Positions 1 to 6,866 are shown, numbered from the stretch's first letter. The stretch: 8,262 bases of DNA from CAJPST01 sp041795785 (GCA_041795785.1 JBHBXR010000005.1:1-8262), one strand, 5' to 3'. Program-made: numbers and translations. Notes: a model not told the origin generated them from the letters alone.

Positions 1-912
1 AAAAACGATAAAATCGCGATGCAAAGCGAAGATCTGTTTATCAGCCAAGGGCAAATCAAAGTCGCTTATCAGTATAAAAATTTAACCGATAAAGAGATTA
101 CTGAGACGGTGCTATTTCCGTTGCCCGCAGTTATTGCTAACTCAGACAGCGATTTTGCCGATACGAAAGCACTGTTAGATAGTTTCAAAATATGGTCTGA
201 CGGCAAAGAAATCAAACCCGAAACTCATTTACGGGCGTTTATTTATACGACGAATGAACGTGAGGAGGACGGCGGAGAGAGTGAATTGATTTCTCATGAT
301 GTCACCGAAGTGTTGCAAGCGTGCGGCATTTCCGCAGAAGAAATGCAGGATCCTTGGACGCGCAAGTTTAACGGCGAAGTGGAGAAAAAAATCCTCATGT
401 GTAAGGATCCGCGTTTAGCGAAATTTAATCTGCCGAAACCGAATGAGGACACTTCTTCGTTTGTTTGGGGTTCGCAGATTATTTACAGCTGGCAGCAAAC
501 CTTTAAAGCCAATGGCTTGACCGAAGTGAAACATCAATATCAACCTTTGGTCGGCGGCACCCTTTCCCTACCGGATCCGAAAGAGCATTATTTTGATACG
601 TTCGGTCAATTTTATTGTTTTGATAAGTCGTTTAAAAAAACGGTGGTAAAACATTGGGGCGAATACGGTCTGCCTTATAAAGAGTTAGGCTATATTTTGA
701 CCAGTGGAGCCAACTGGGCAAAACCGATAGAAGATTTCACTTTAACCGTCGAACGTAATAAAGACGAGATGGTTTCCTTTTGTTGGGACAGCGCAAACCA
801 AATCAATAAAATAAAGGATGACGGCAAAGTGGTGCAGTTTCAGGTTAAAGAGAAAAACCTCTTACCGAAACAAGATTTAGCGGTTATCTTTGTACTGATA
901 AAATCGAAATAA
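1..912 (+). CDS. DUF4424-family protein, 5'-truncated by the window edge
   Basis: The reading frame is open from base 1 to a TAA stop at 910-912, giving 303 visible residues. The first ATG in frame is at 19, but the six codons before it (K-N-D-K-I-A) continue the motif leading into MQSEDLFIS. As I recall the family, DUF4424 proteins have a similar stretch just after an N-terminal signal peptide, so the ATG at 19 is probably internal and the signal peptide and start lie upstream of the window. What is visible is a soluble, mixed alpha/beta protein with no hydrophobic membrane segment, four scattered cysteines, aromatic-rich stretches, and a C-terminal segment typical of the family. No catalytic motif is recognisable and the family's function is unknown; an envelope or periplasmic location is inference. 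The gene converges on parC and ends 21 bases before a shared terminator. Family assignment rests on remembered similarity only. Confidence 0.8.
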   Translation, partial: KNDKIAMQSEDLFISQGQIKVAYQYKNLTDKEITETVLFPLPAVIANSDSDFADTKALLDSFKIWSDGKEIKPETHLRAFIYTTNEREEDGGESELISHDVTEVLQACGISAEEMQDPWTRKFNGEVEKKILMCKDPRLAKFNLPKPNEDTSSFVWGSQIIYSWQQTFKANGLTEVKHQYQPLVGGTLSLPDPKEHYFDTFGQFYCFDKSFKKTVVKHWGEYGLPYKELGYILTSGANWAKPIEDFTLTVERNKDEMVSFCWDSANQINKIKDDGKVVQFQVKEKNLLPKQDLAVIFVLIKSK

Positions 913-933
913 CAATATTATTTTTAGCGGTTT

Positions 934-979
934 AAAAGTGCGGTTGAAAAACGATGAGAATTTCAACCGCACTTTTTTT
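934..979. terminator. Bidirectional rho-independent terminator made of an inverted USS pair
   Basis: Bases 934-949 (AAAAGTGCGGTTGAAA) and 961-976 form a perfect 16-bp stem around an 11-base loop. On the plus strand it is followed by a T run (973-979), so it should stop the DUF4424 transcript. On the minus strand the stem ends in four Ts (937 to 934) and then AAACCGC, a weaker tail, so it is a less typical terminator for parC. Each arm holds one exact 9-base uptake signal, in opposite orientations, a well-known terminator design in Pasteurellaceae. The parC stop codon (978-980) sits one base from the stem. Confidence 0.9.
936..974. repeat. Inverted pair of DNA uptake signal sequences
   Basis: AAGTGCGGT lies at 936-944 and its complement ACCGCACTT at 966-974. 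Both are exact matches to the Haemophilus-type USS core recognised during natural competence. The pair forms the stem of the terminator described at 934-979. Confidence 0.93.
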
Positions 980-3230
980 AAGCCTCCGGCTCAACCACTT
1001 CAATCTCTACGCCGCTGTGTAAACCGCGTGGTAATTGTGTGCCTTTGCGACCGCGTTCGGCGCGGAATTTTTGTAAGTCTTCCGGTTTTAAGGTGATTTT
1101 ACGTTTGCCCGAATGGAACACCAAACTCGCGTTTTCGTTGATCAGCAACAATTTCACCAATAAATCAGTGCGTGATTTTGCCGTTTCGGCAGGAATGGTC
1201 ACTATTTTGTTGCCTTTTCCTTTGGATAAGGACGGCAGATCCTGCACCGGAAAGATGAGCATTCTGCCGGCGGCGGTGAGCGCCACTAAAAGTGCGGTCG
1301 GATTTTTTATCGTTATCGGCGGCAATACTTTGGCATTTTCAGGTAAGGAAATTAAGGCTTTACCCGCTTTATTGCGGGCGACCAAATCCTCGAATTTACA
1401 GATAAATCCGTAGCCCGCATCGGATGCCATTAATAACGCTTGATCTTCGTTTTCAATTAATACGCTCTCCACCGAAGCGCCGTTCGGCAGAGTCAGTTTA
1501 CCGGTCAGCGGTTCGCCTTGCGAACGTGCCGACGGTAAGGACAGCGGATCCAAGGCATAACTGCGACCCGTGCTGTCGATAAACACCGCCGCCTGATTGC
1601 TTTTACCGTAAGCGTGGGCGAGATATTTATCTCCCGCTTTGTAGCTCAAGCCTTGTACGTCAATATCATGCCCTTTGGCGCAACGCACCCAACCCATTTC
1701 CGATAAAATCACCGTCACCGGTTCCGCCGGGGTCATTTCGCTTTCGGAAATTGCCTTGGCTTCGGCGCGTTCCACAATCGGCGAATTGCGCGGACTGGCG
1801 TAGGTTTTGGCATCCTGTTGAATTTCTTTTTTAATCAGATTGTTCAGACGGCGTTCGGAACTTAAAACCTGCTCCAAACTTAACCGCTCTTCTTCCAGTT
1901 TTGCCTGTTCCGCTTGCAGCTCGTGTTCTTCCAACTTGGCTAAATGACGCAAACGTAAGTTTAAAATGGCTTCCGCTTGTTCGTCACTCAGATTAAAACG
2001 TGCCATCAACACGCTTTTCGGTTCGTCCTCGTTGCGGATAATCTCAATGACTTCATCAATATTTAAAAACGCAATCATCAAGCCCTGCAAAATATGTAAG
2101 CGCGCCAACACCTTATCTAAGCGGTATTGTAAACGTCGGGTAACCGTCGTGCGGCGGAAACTCAGCCATTCGGTGAGGATTTGCGACAGGTTTTTAACCG
2201 CCGGCTTATTATCCAAACCGATCATATTCATATTAACGCGATAACTTTTCTCCAAATCCGTCGTGGCGAACAAGTGCGCCATTAACGCATCCGAATCCAC
2301 ACGGTTGGAACGCGGTACCAGCACAATCCGCACCGGATTTTCGTGATCCGCTTCGTCACGGATATCTTCCACCATCGGCAGTTTTTTCGCACTCATTTGC
2401 TCGGCGATTTGAGCGATAATTTTTGACGGCGAAGCTTGGTGCGGCAGTGCGGTAATAATGATTTCACCGTCCTCTTTTTTCCATACCGCACGCATTTTAA
2501 TCGAACCGCGTCCGCTTTCGTAGATTTTACGGATTTCCGCTTTCGGCGAAATAATTTCCGCTTCCGTCGGGAAATCAGGGCCTTGCACCACAGTCAGTAA
2601 ATCGTCTAAGCCTGCTTGCGGATTATCCAACAGCATCACGGCGGCCTCGGCGATTTCATTCAGGTTATGCGGCGGAATATCCGTCGCCATACCGACGGCG
2701 ATTCCGGTTGTGCCGTTGAGTAAAATATGCGGCAGACGCGCCGGCAGATATTGCGGTTCTTCCAAAGTGCCGTCGAAATTCGGCTGGTAATCCACTGTTC
2801 CTTGTCCCAATTCGCCGAGTAAAATTTCAGCGATTTTGGACAAACGGGATTCCGTATAACGCATGGCGGCGAAAGATTTCGGATCATCGGGTGCGCCCCA
2901 GTTGCCTTGTCCGTCCACTAACGGATAGCGATAGGAAAAAGGCTGCGCCATCAGCACCATGGCTTCGTAACAAGCGATGTCGCCGTGCGGATGGAATTTA
3001 CCCAACACATCCCCTACGGTACGCGCCGATTTTTTATATTTCGCCGTTGCATTTAAGCCCAATTCCGACATGGCATAAATAATGCGCCGCTGCACGGGTT
3101 TCAGTCCGTCGCCGATAAAAGGCAAGGCACGATCCATAATCACATACATCGAATAATTAAGATAAGCACTTTCAGTGAAAGTGCGGATGGGCATTTGCTC
3201 AATGCCTTCGTAGTTGATTTGGTTTTCCAT
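978..3230 (-). CDS. parC: DNA topoisomerase IV subunit A (ParC), with Ile at the Ser80-equivalent position
   Basis: A 750-residue protein, about the length of E. coli ParC (752), alignable almost end to end. It is the DNA-cleaving subunit of topoisomerase IV, which with ParE decatenates chromosomes and relaxes supercoils. The N-terminal winged-helix domain (about 30-150) carries the catalytic tyrosine Y125 in MRYTESRLSK, equivalent to E. coli Y120, with R124 beside it. Tower and coiled-coil regions follow (to about 480), then a C-terminal beta-pinwheel (about 500-740) ending in an acidic tail. In the quinolone-resistance region the motif reads HPHGDIACYEAMV. I85 takes the place of E. coli S80, while E89 (E84) is unchanged. 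The ATG at 3230 is supported by the conserved FTESAYLNYSMY start of the family, though there is no strong Shine-Dalgarno. It lies 47 bp downstream of parE and was probably cotranscribed with it. An exact USS lies inside the gene at 1290-1298. Confidence 0.98.
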   Translation of the reverse strand: MENQINYEGIEQMPIRTFTESAYLNYSMYVIMDRALPFIGDGLKPVQRRIIYAMSELGLNATAKYKKSARTVGDVLGKFHPHGDIACYEAMVLMAQPFSYRYPLVDGQGNWGAPDDPKSFAAMRYTESRLSKIAEILLGELGQGTVDYQPNFDGTLEEPQYLPARLPHILLNGTTGIAVGMATDIPPHNLNEIAEAAVMLLDNPQAGLDDLLTVVQGPDFPTEAEIISPKAEIRKIYESGRGSIKMRAVWKKEDGEIIITALPHQASPSKIIAQIAEQMSAKKLPMVEDIRDEADHENPVRIVLVPRSNRVDSDALMAHLFATTDLEKSYRVNMNMIGLDNKPAVKNLSQILTEWLSFRRTTVTRRLQYRLDKVLARLHILQGLMIAFLNIDEVIEIIRNEDEPKSVLMARFNLSDEQAEAILNLRLRHLAKLEEHELQAEQAKLEEERLSLEQVLSSERRLNNLIKKEIQQDAKTYASPRNSPIVERAEAKAISESEMTPAEPVTVILSEMGWVRCAKGHDIDVQGLSYKAGDKYLAHAYGKSNQAAVFIDSTGRSYALDPLSLPSARSQGEPLTGKLTLPNGASVESVLIENEDQALLMASDAGYGFICKFEDLVARNKAGKALISLPENAKVLPPITIKNPTALLVALTAAGRMLIFPVQDLPSLSKGKGNKIVTIPAETAKSRTDLLVKLLLINENASLVFHSGKRKITLKPEDLQKFRAERGRKGTQLPRGLHSGVEIEVVEPEA
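1290..1298 (+). repeat. DNA uptake signal sequence inside parC
   Basis: Exact AAGTGCGGT core, preceded by AA and followed by a T-rich tract as in the extended Haemophilus USS. It lies on the strand opposite to parC transcription, so parC is read through ACCGCACTT, encoding part of the Thr-Ala-Leu-Leu stretch of the C-terminal pinwheel. Confidence 0.9.
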
Positions 3231-3268
3231 TATTGATTCTTTGATTAATTAAAACTCGTTAAAAACCG

Positions 3269-3277
3269 ACCGCACTT
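3269..3277 (-). repeat. DNA uptake signal sequence between parE and parC
   Basis: The plus strand reads ACCGCACTT, so the USS core AAGTGCGGT is on the minus strand. Downstream in that orientation are two A/T-rich tracts (about 3261-3265 and 3245-3258) spaced as in the extended USS. It directly follows the parE stop codon (3278-3280). It is a single copy with no inverted partner, so no terminator stem separates parE from parC, consistent with cotranscription. Confidence 0.9.
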
Positions 3278-5176
3278 TTATACGCTGAGATCGGCGTGAT
3301 CGCCTTTCGCTTGCAACCAGTTTTTGCGGTCTTCCGCCCGTTTTTTCGCCAGTAGCATATCCATCAATTCAAGGGTTTGCGAGCCGTTGTCCTCGCCTAA
3401 TTCGTAAGTCAGCTGCACTAAACGACGGGTGTTCGGATCCATTGTGGTTTCGCGCAGTTGCATCGGGTTCATTTCGCCCAAACCTTTGAAGCGTTGCACA
3501 TTCGGCTTGCCCTTTTTACCTTTCAGGCGATCCAAAATGCCTTCTTTTTCGCTTTCGTCCAAGGCATAGAACACTTCTTTGCCCAAGTCGATACGGTATA
3601 ACGGCGGCATTGCCACATAAACGTGGCCTTGTTGCACCAGTTTCGGGAAATGGCGTAAGAACAGAGCGCAGAGCAAGGTGGCGATATGCAAGCCGTCGGA
3701 ATCCGCATCGGCGAGAATACAAACTTTGCCGTAACGCAATTGAGACAAATCGTCGCTATCGGGATCAATGCCCAACGCCACGGCGATATTATGTACTTCT
3801 TCCGATCCCAACACCTGCTCGGAGGATACTTCCCAAGTGTTCAATATCTTACCGCGCAGCGGCAAAATCGCCTGATATTCCCGATCGCGCGCTTGTTTTG
3901 CCGAACCGCCTGCGGAATCGCCTTCCACTAAAAATAACTCGGTTTTATCTAAATCCTGTTGCGTGCAATCCGCCAGTTTGCCCGGCAAGGCGGGACCGCT
4001 GACTAATTTTTTGCGTACCACTTTTTTTGCTGCGCGTAAACGACGCTGGGCGGAATTGATCGCCATTTCGGCAAGTTGTTCCGCCAGCTGGACGTGTTGA
4101 TTGAGCCATAAGCTGAAAGCGTCTTTCAAAACGCCGCTGATAAACACCGCACTTTGACGGGAAGACAAGCGTTCTTTGGTTTGACCGGCAAATTGCGGAT
4201 CCTGCATTTTGAGGGAAAGTACATAAGCGCAGCGTTCCCAAATATCGTCGGCAGTGAGTTTCACGCCGCGCGGCAACAGATTGCGGAACTCGCAGAATTC
4301 GCGCATTGCGTCCAATAAACCTTGACGTAAGCCGTTGACGTGCGTACCACCCTGAACGGTGGGAATCAAATTCACATAGCTTTCGCCGAGTAATTCCCCG
4401 CCCTCTGGCAGCCATAATAACGCCCAGCTGACTGCTTCGGTATCGCCGGCAAAATCGCCGACGAAAGGCGTGTCGGGCAAGGTGGTGAAACCTTCGACAG
4501 CTTCGGTCAGATAATCGGATAAGCCGTCTTGATAACACCAACTTTCTTCCGTTTCGTTCACGCGGTCGATAAATTTAATTTCCAATCCCGAACACAGCAC
4601 GGCTTTGGCGCGTAATAAGTGGCGTAAACGGCTGGCGGAGAATTTGTCGCTGTCGAAATATTTCAGATTCGGTTTGAAATGCACGGTGGTGCCGGTGGCG
4701 CGTCTGCCGCAAGTGCCGACCACTTCCAGTTCTTCTGTTTTCACACCGTTGGAAAAAGCGATTTTATAGATTTGACCGTCGCGTTTAACTGTCACGTCCA
4801 CCCGTTCGGACAACGCATTGACCACGGAAATTCCCACACCGTGCAAACCGCCGGAGAAAGTATAGTTTTTATTGGAAAACTTACCGCCGGCGTGCAGTTT
4901 GGTTAAAATCAGTTCCACACCGGACATTTTTTCCGTCGGGTGAATATCCACCGGCATTCCTCGCCCGTTGTCAATAACTTCCAAAGATTGATCCTGATGC
5001 AAAATAACTTCAATTTTCGTGGCAAAACCGGCTAAGGCTTCGTCCACGCTGTTATCAATGACTTCCTGTGCCAAATGGTTCGGTCGGGTGGTGTCGGTGT
5101 ACATCCCCGGGCGCAACTGCACGGGCTCAAGATCTTTTAATACGGTTATCGCTTCTGCGGAATAATTATTGTTCAT
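3278..5176 (-). CDS. parE: DNA topoisomerase IV subunit B (ParE)
   Basis: A 632-residue protein close to E. coli ParE (630), the ATPase subunit of topoisomerase IV. The N-terminal GHKL ATPase domain has the catalytic E38 and Mg-binding N42 in QEVIDNSVDEA, D69 in DNGRGMP, the glycine-rich ATP lid GGLHGVGIS (109-117), and the transducer QTK loop with K334. The TOPRIM domain has E418 in EGDSAGGS and D490/D492 in DADSDG, and a C-terminal region carries the conserved RFKGLGEMNP stretch. Sites linked to quinolone resistance in ParE look wild type: D420, L445, S458, E460, I464 and D475. The ATG at 5176 gives the same N-terminal length as E. coli ParE. Its Shine-Dalgarno is weak, but a good promoter lies about 40 bases upstream. 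It is the first gene of a parE-parC unit and diverges from the barrel gene at 5392. Confidence 0.98.
   Translation of the reverse strand: MNNNYSAEAITVLKDLEPVQLRPGMYTDTTRPNHLAQEVIDNSVDEALAGFATKIEVILHQDQSLEVIDNGRGMPVDIHPTEKMSGVELILTKLHAGGKFSNKNYTFSGGLHGVGISVVNALSERVDVTVKRDGQIYKIAFSNGVKTEELEVVGTCGRRATGTTVHFKPNLKYFDSDKFSASRLRHLLRAKAVLCSGLEIKFIDRVNETEESWCYQDGLSDYLTEAVEGFTTLPDTPFVGDFAGDTEAVSWALLWLPEGGELLGESYVNLIPTVQGGTHVNGLRQGLLDAMREFCEFRNLLPRGVKLTADDIWERCAYVLSLKMQDPQFAGQTKERLSSRQSAVFISGVLKDAFSLWLNQHVQLAEQLAEMAINSAQRRLRAAKKVVRKKLVSGPALPGKLADCTQQDLDKTELFLVEGDSAGGSAKQARDREYQAILPLRGKILNTWEVSSEQVLGSEEVHNIAVALGIDPDSDDLSQLRYGKVCILADADSDGLHIATLLCALFLRHFPKLVQQGHVYVAMPPLYRIDLGKEVFYALDESEKEGILDRLKGKKGKPNVQRFKGLGEMNPMQLRETTMDPNTRRLVQLTYELGEDNGSQTLELMDMLLAKKRAEDRKNWLQAKGDHADLSV
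4146..4154 (-). repeat. DNA uptake signal sequence inside parE
   Basis: The plus strand reads ACCGCACTT exactly, so the USS core is on the coding (minus) strand. It encodes part of the Gln-Ser-Ala-Val stretch in the region that follows the QTK loop. At this point E. coli ParE has, from memory, Gln-Cys-Ala-Ala, so the USS sits in a variable spot. Confidence 0.9.
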
Positions 5177-5215
5177 AGCTTGTTATTAGAATAATAGGAT
5201 AAAAAATTGCGGGAA

Positions 5216-5244
5216 ATTTTAACAAAAAAGAGCCTATTTCCCAA
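5216..5244 (-). promoter_or_regulatory. Probable sigma70 promoter of parE-parC
   Basis: On the minus strand TTGGGA (5244-5239; 4 of 6 to TTGACA) and TAAAAT (5221-5216; 5 of 6 to TATAAT) are separated by exactly 17 bases. The -10 is directly preceded by TGT (5224-5222), an extended -10 element, and a T run lies in the spacer. Transcription would start near 5209, giving a leader of about 33 bases before the parE ATG. No other promoter of this quality is visible in the 215-bp gap. Confidence 0.65.
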
Positions 5245-5308
5245 TAAGAAATATAAGTAACGAAAATTTACAGGAATGCACTTTTCTTTACAGTACTTTT
5301 TCAAATCT

Positions 5309-5349
5309 TTGCTTTGTCTGACGTAGTTTTATATTAGTTCTCATACAAT
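5309..5349 (+). promoter_or_regulatory. Possible promoter region of the outer-membrane protein gene
   Basis: Two imperfect options are visible. TACAAT at 5344-5349 matches the -10 consensus at 5 of 6 positions but has no good -35 at 16-18 bases. TATATT at 5330-5335 has TTGCTT at 5309-5314 upstream with a short 15-base spacer. Transcription must begin in this gap because parE diverges. A clear Shine-Dalgarno, AAGGAA (5379-5384), precedes the ATG at 5392. The exact promoter is unsettled. Confidence 0.3.
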
Positions 5350-5391
5350 AGCGACACAGCGAGATTAGTTATAACCACAAGGAAATTTATT

Positions 5392-5994
5392 ATGAAAAAG
5401 ACAGTATTAGCAGTTGCGTTAAGTTTACCGATGATGTTGAGTTTCAATGCGTTAGCAAACAACGATCCTTATGATTTCAGCAGTGAGAAGTTTGAAGGAT
5501 GGTTTGTGGGAGGCGAGGTGAATTCTGTTCGCTTTAATAAACTGAAAGTAGATGGTCGGGATATGAAAGTGACCAATGTATCAAGAGGAACCGGATTAAA
5601 TGTCATAGGCAGTTTTGGTTTTTCATTTGGTGACAGTGATTTTGTCGGAAATATTCAGGAGCGATTAGGTTTCGGAAATGCCTCTTTAGAAGGATACGGT
5701 GAAAGATTTAAAGAAGAATTTTCATCCAGCCTTTCTTATATGCAAGGGTATCGGATTGCAAACGTTCTGATGCCTTATGCAAAAGTCAGCTATGATATAA
5801 CTTATTTCAATACAGATGAAAGAAGTATCTCAAGCGGTACGGCTTATGGTGTCGGTATTGGCGGCGGTTTGAAATTTTCAATCTCTGATAACTTAGAAAT
5901 GGGTATGGAATATTCCCGTATGCATTTAAGGGGCAAAGACGAAATTAAGTTAAAAGGCGATAATGTTGCATTAAATTTAGGTTATCGTTTCTAA
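5392..5994 (+). CDS. Small outer-membrane beta-barrel protein (porin/opacity-like family)
   Basis: A 200-residue protein with a textbook signal peptide: K2-K3, a hydrophobic core from about residue 5 to 18, and an Ala-Leu-Ala cleavage site, probably cut after A22. The mature part has no cysteines and alternates polar and hydrophobic or aromatic residues. Its glycine-rich turns suit an eight-stranded barrel of the OMP_b-brl/OmpA-like type. It ends in G-Y-R-F with a terminal phenylalanine, the signal for insertion by the Bam complex. It is too short to carry a peptidoglycan-binding OmpA domain. The start is supported by AAGGAA at 5379-5384 and by the signal peptide. The gene stands alone, divergent from parE and convergent with sapF, sharing a terminator with the latter. 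Its sequence is visibly more A/T-rich than parE and parC. Ligand or role cannot be told from the sequence. Confidence 0.85.
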   Translation: MKKTVLAVALSLPMMLSFNALANNDPYDFSSEKFEGWFVGGEVNSVRFNKLKVDGRDMKVTNVSRGTGLNVIGSFGFSFGDSDFVGNIQERLGFGNASLEGYGERFKEEFSSSLSYMQGYRIANVLMPYAKVSYDITYFNTDERSISSGTAYGVGIGGGLKFSISDNLEMGMEYSRMHLRGKDEIKLKGDNVALNLGYRF

Positions 5995-6012
5995 CATATT
6001 ATTTTGATTATG

Positions 6013-6045
6013 AAAAAGTGCGGTCGGTTTTAACCGCACTTTTTT
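6013..6045. terminator. Bidirectional rho-independent terminator made of an inverted USS pair
   Basis: Bases 6013-6024 (AAAAAGTGCGGT) pair with 6033-6044 in a perfect 12-bp stem with an 8-base loop. A run of six Ts (6040-6045) follows on the plus strand, and five Ts end the stem on the minus strand. It serves the barrel gene (stop at 5994) and sapF (stop codon 6046-6048). The bases CGGT occur twice in tandem (6021-6028), so the right arm could pair with the second copy in a shorter alternative hairpin. Confidence 0.9.
6016..6041. repeat. Inverted pair of DNA uptake signal sequences
   Basis: AAGTGCGGT at 6016-6024 and ACCGCACTT at 6033-6041 are exact Haemophilus-type USS cores in opposite orientation. 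They form the stem of the terminator at 6013-6045. Confidence 0.93.
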
Positions 6046-6855
6046 CTATTCTTCTTTTACCCATTCCCATGCGCTGTCGTCCAGTTCTCTGCCAAAATGG
6101 CTTTCTACAAAGCGTTTGGTGATTTCGCTTTTCGGGTGGCTGAGTAATTTGCGGGTGGCACCGTATTCAATCATTTGTCCGTTATCCATCACCAATATTT
6201 CATCGGCGACGTGTTTGATTAAGCCGAGATGCTGTCCGACATAAATATAAGCAATGCCCAAACGTTCCTGCACTTCCAGCATTAGGTTAGTGAGCTGGGT
6301 TTTTACCGAGGCGTCAAGAGAACTGAGCGCGTCGTCGGAAATAATGATGTCGGGTTCTAAAATCAAGGTTCGAGCCAGTGCGACACGTTGTTTTTGACTG
6401 GCGGAAATAGTGTGGATTCTGACGTTGGCGTGATCGGGGTAAAGACCGACCAAACGCAACGTGTTAAAGATTTTTTCATTACGTTGCAACTCGTTTAAAT
6501 CCGTTAGCAGGCGTAAGGGCGCATCTAAGATTTGTCCGATATTCAGGCGCGGATTGAACGAAGTATTGGGATCCTGAAAAATCATACGGATGTGTTTGGC
6601 ACGGTATGGATAATCGCCGAATTCCAAAGGCATACCGTTAAAGATGATTTTGCCGGAAGTCGGTTTGGTGATACCGACAATCATTTTTGCCAACGTGGAT
6701 TTGCCCGAACCATTACTGCCGATAACGGCTAAAGTTTTTTTACGTTCCAGCATAAAGCTGACATTATGCACGGCTTTGAATTCGTTGCTACGGAATAAGC
6801 CGGCGTCGTCTTTAAAGGTTTTGGATAAATCTTCTACTTGCAATAAGGGAGTCAT
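6046..6855 (-). CDS. sapF: Sap ABC transporter ATP-binding protein SapF
   Basis: A 269-residue ATPase matching E. coli SapF in length and sequence, in the dipeptide/oligopeptide (DppF/OppF) ABC family. With SapD it powers the SapBC inner-membrane permease, linked in Haemophilus to resistance and uptake of antimicrobial peptides and in E. coli to putrescine export. Walker A is G46-T54 (GSNGSGKST) and the Q-loop is Q94 in MIFQDP. The signature is ISASQ (150-154) instead of LSGGQ. Walker B ends D174-D175 where the second residue is normally the catalytic glutamate. The D-loop is S179-L180-D181 and the switch histidine is H209. The start at 6855 is supported by AAAGG (6868-6864), which overlaps the sapD stop; the genes are 11 bases apart. 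It is the last gene before a terminator, so no sapZ follows as in H. influenzae. Confidence 0.95.
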   Translation of the reverse strand: MTPLLQVEDLSKTFKDDAGLFRSNEFKAVHNVSFMLERKKTLAVIGSNGSGKSTLAKMIVGITKPTSGKIIFNGMPLEFGDYPYRAKHIRMIFQDPNTSFNPRLNIGQILDAPLRLLTDLNELQRNEKIFNTLRLVGLYPDHANVRIHTISASQKQRVALARTLILEPDIIISDDALSSLDASVKTQLTNLMLEVQERLGIAYIYVGQHLGLIKHVADEILVMDNGQMIEYGATRKLLSHPKSEITKRFVESHFGRELDDSAWEWVKEE

Positions 6856-6866
6856 AACGAAAGCCT

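Noticed and set aside
19..21. ATG at 19 as the true start of the left-hand gene
   Set aside because: No Shine-Dalgarno precedes it, the frame is open to base 1, and the upstream residues fit the family's conserved N-terminal region.
1039..1413. A 124-codon plus-strand open frame antisense to parC
   Set aside because: Its composition is that of an antisense shadow of a conserved coding region; no ribosome site or recognisable domain.
2445..2453. CAGTGCGGT inside parC as an uptake signal
   Set aside because: It matches only 8 of 9 bases and lacks the flanking A-rich context, so it was not counted.
3179..3187. AAGTGCGGA near the parC start as an uptake signal
   Set aside because: One mismatch in the core; reported only as part of a small hairpin.
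3945..4541. A 198-codon open frame on the minus strand inside parE
   Set aside because: It is an arginine-rich out-of-frame shadow fully contained in parE, with no family resemblance or ribosome site.
5177..5391. Small RNA or riboswitch in the parE/barrel-gene divergent gap
   Set aside because: Apart from promoter-like elements and a ribosome site I see no stable hairpin with a T run and no known riboswitch motif.
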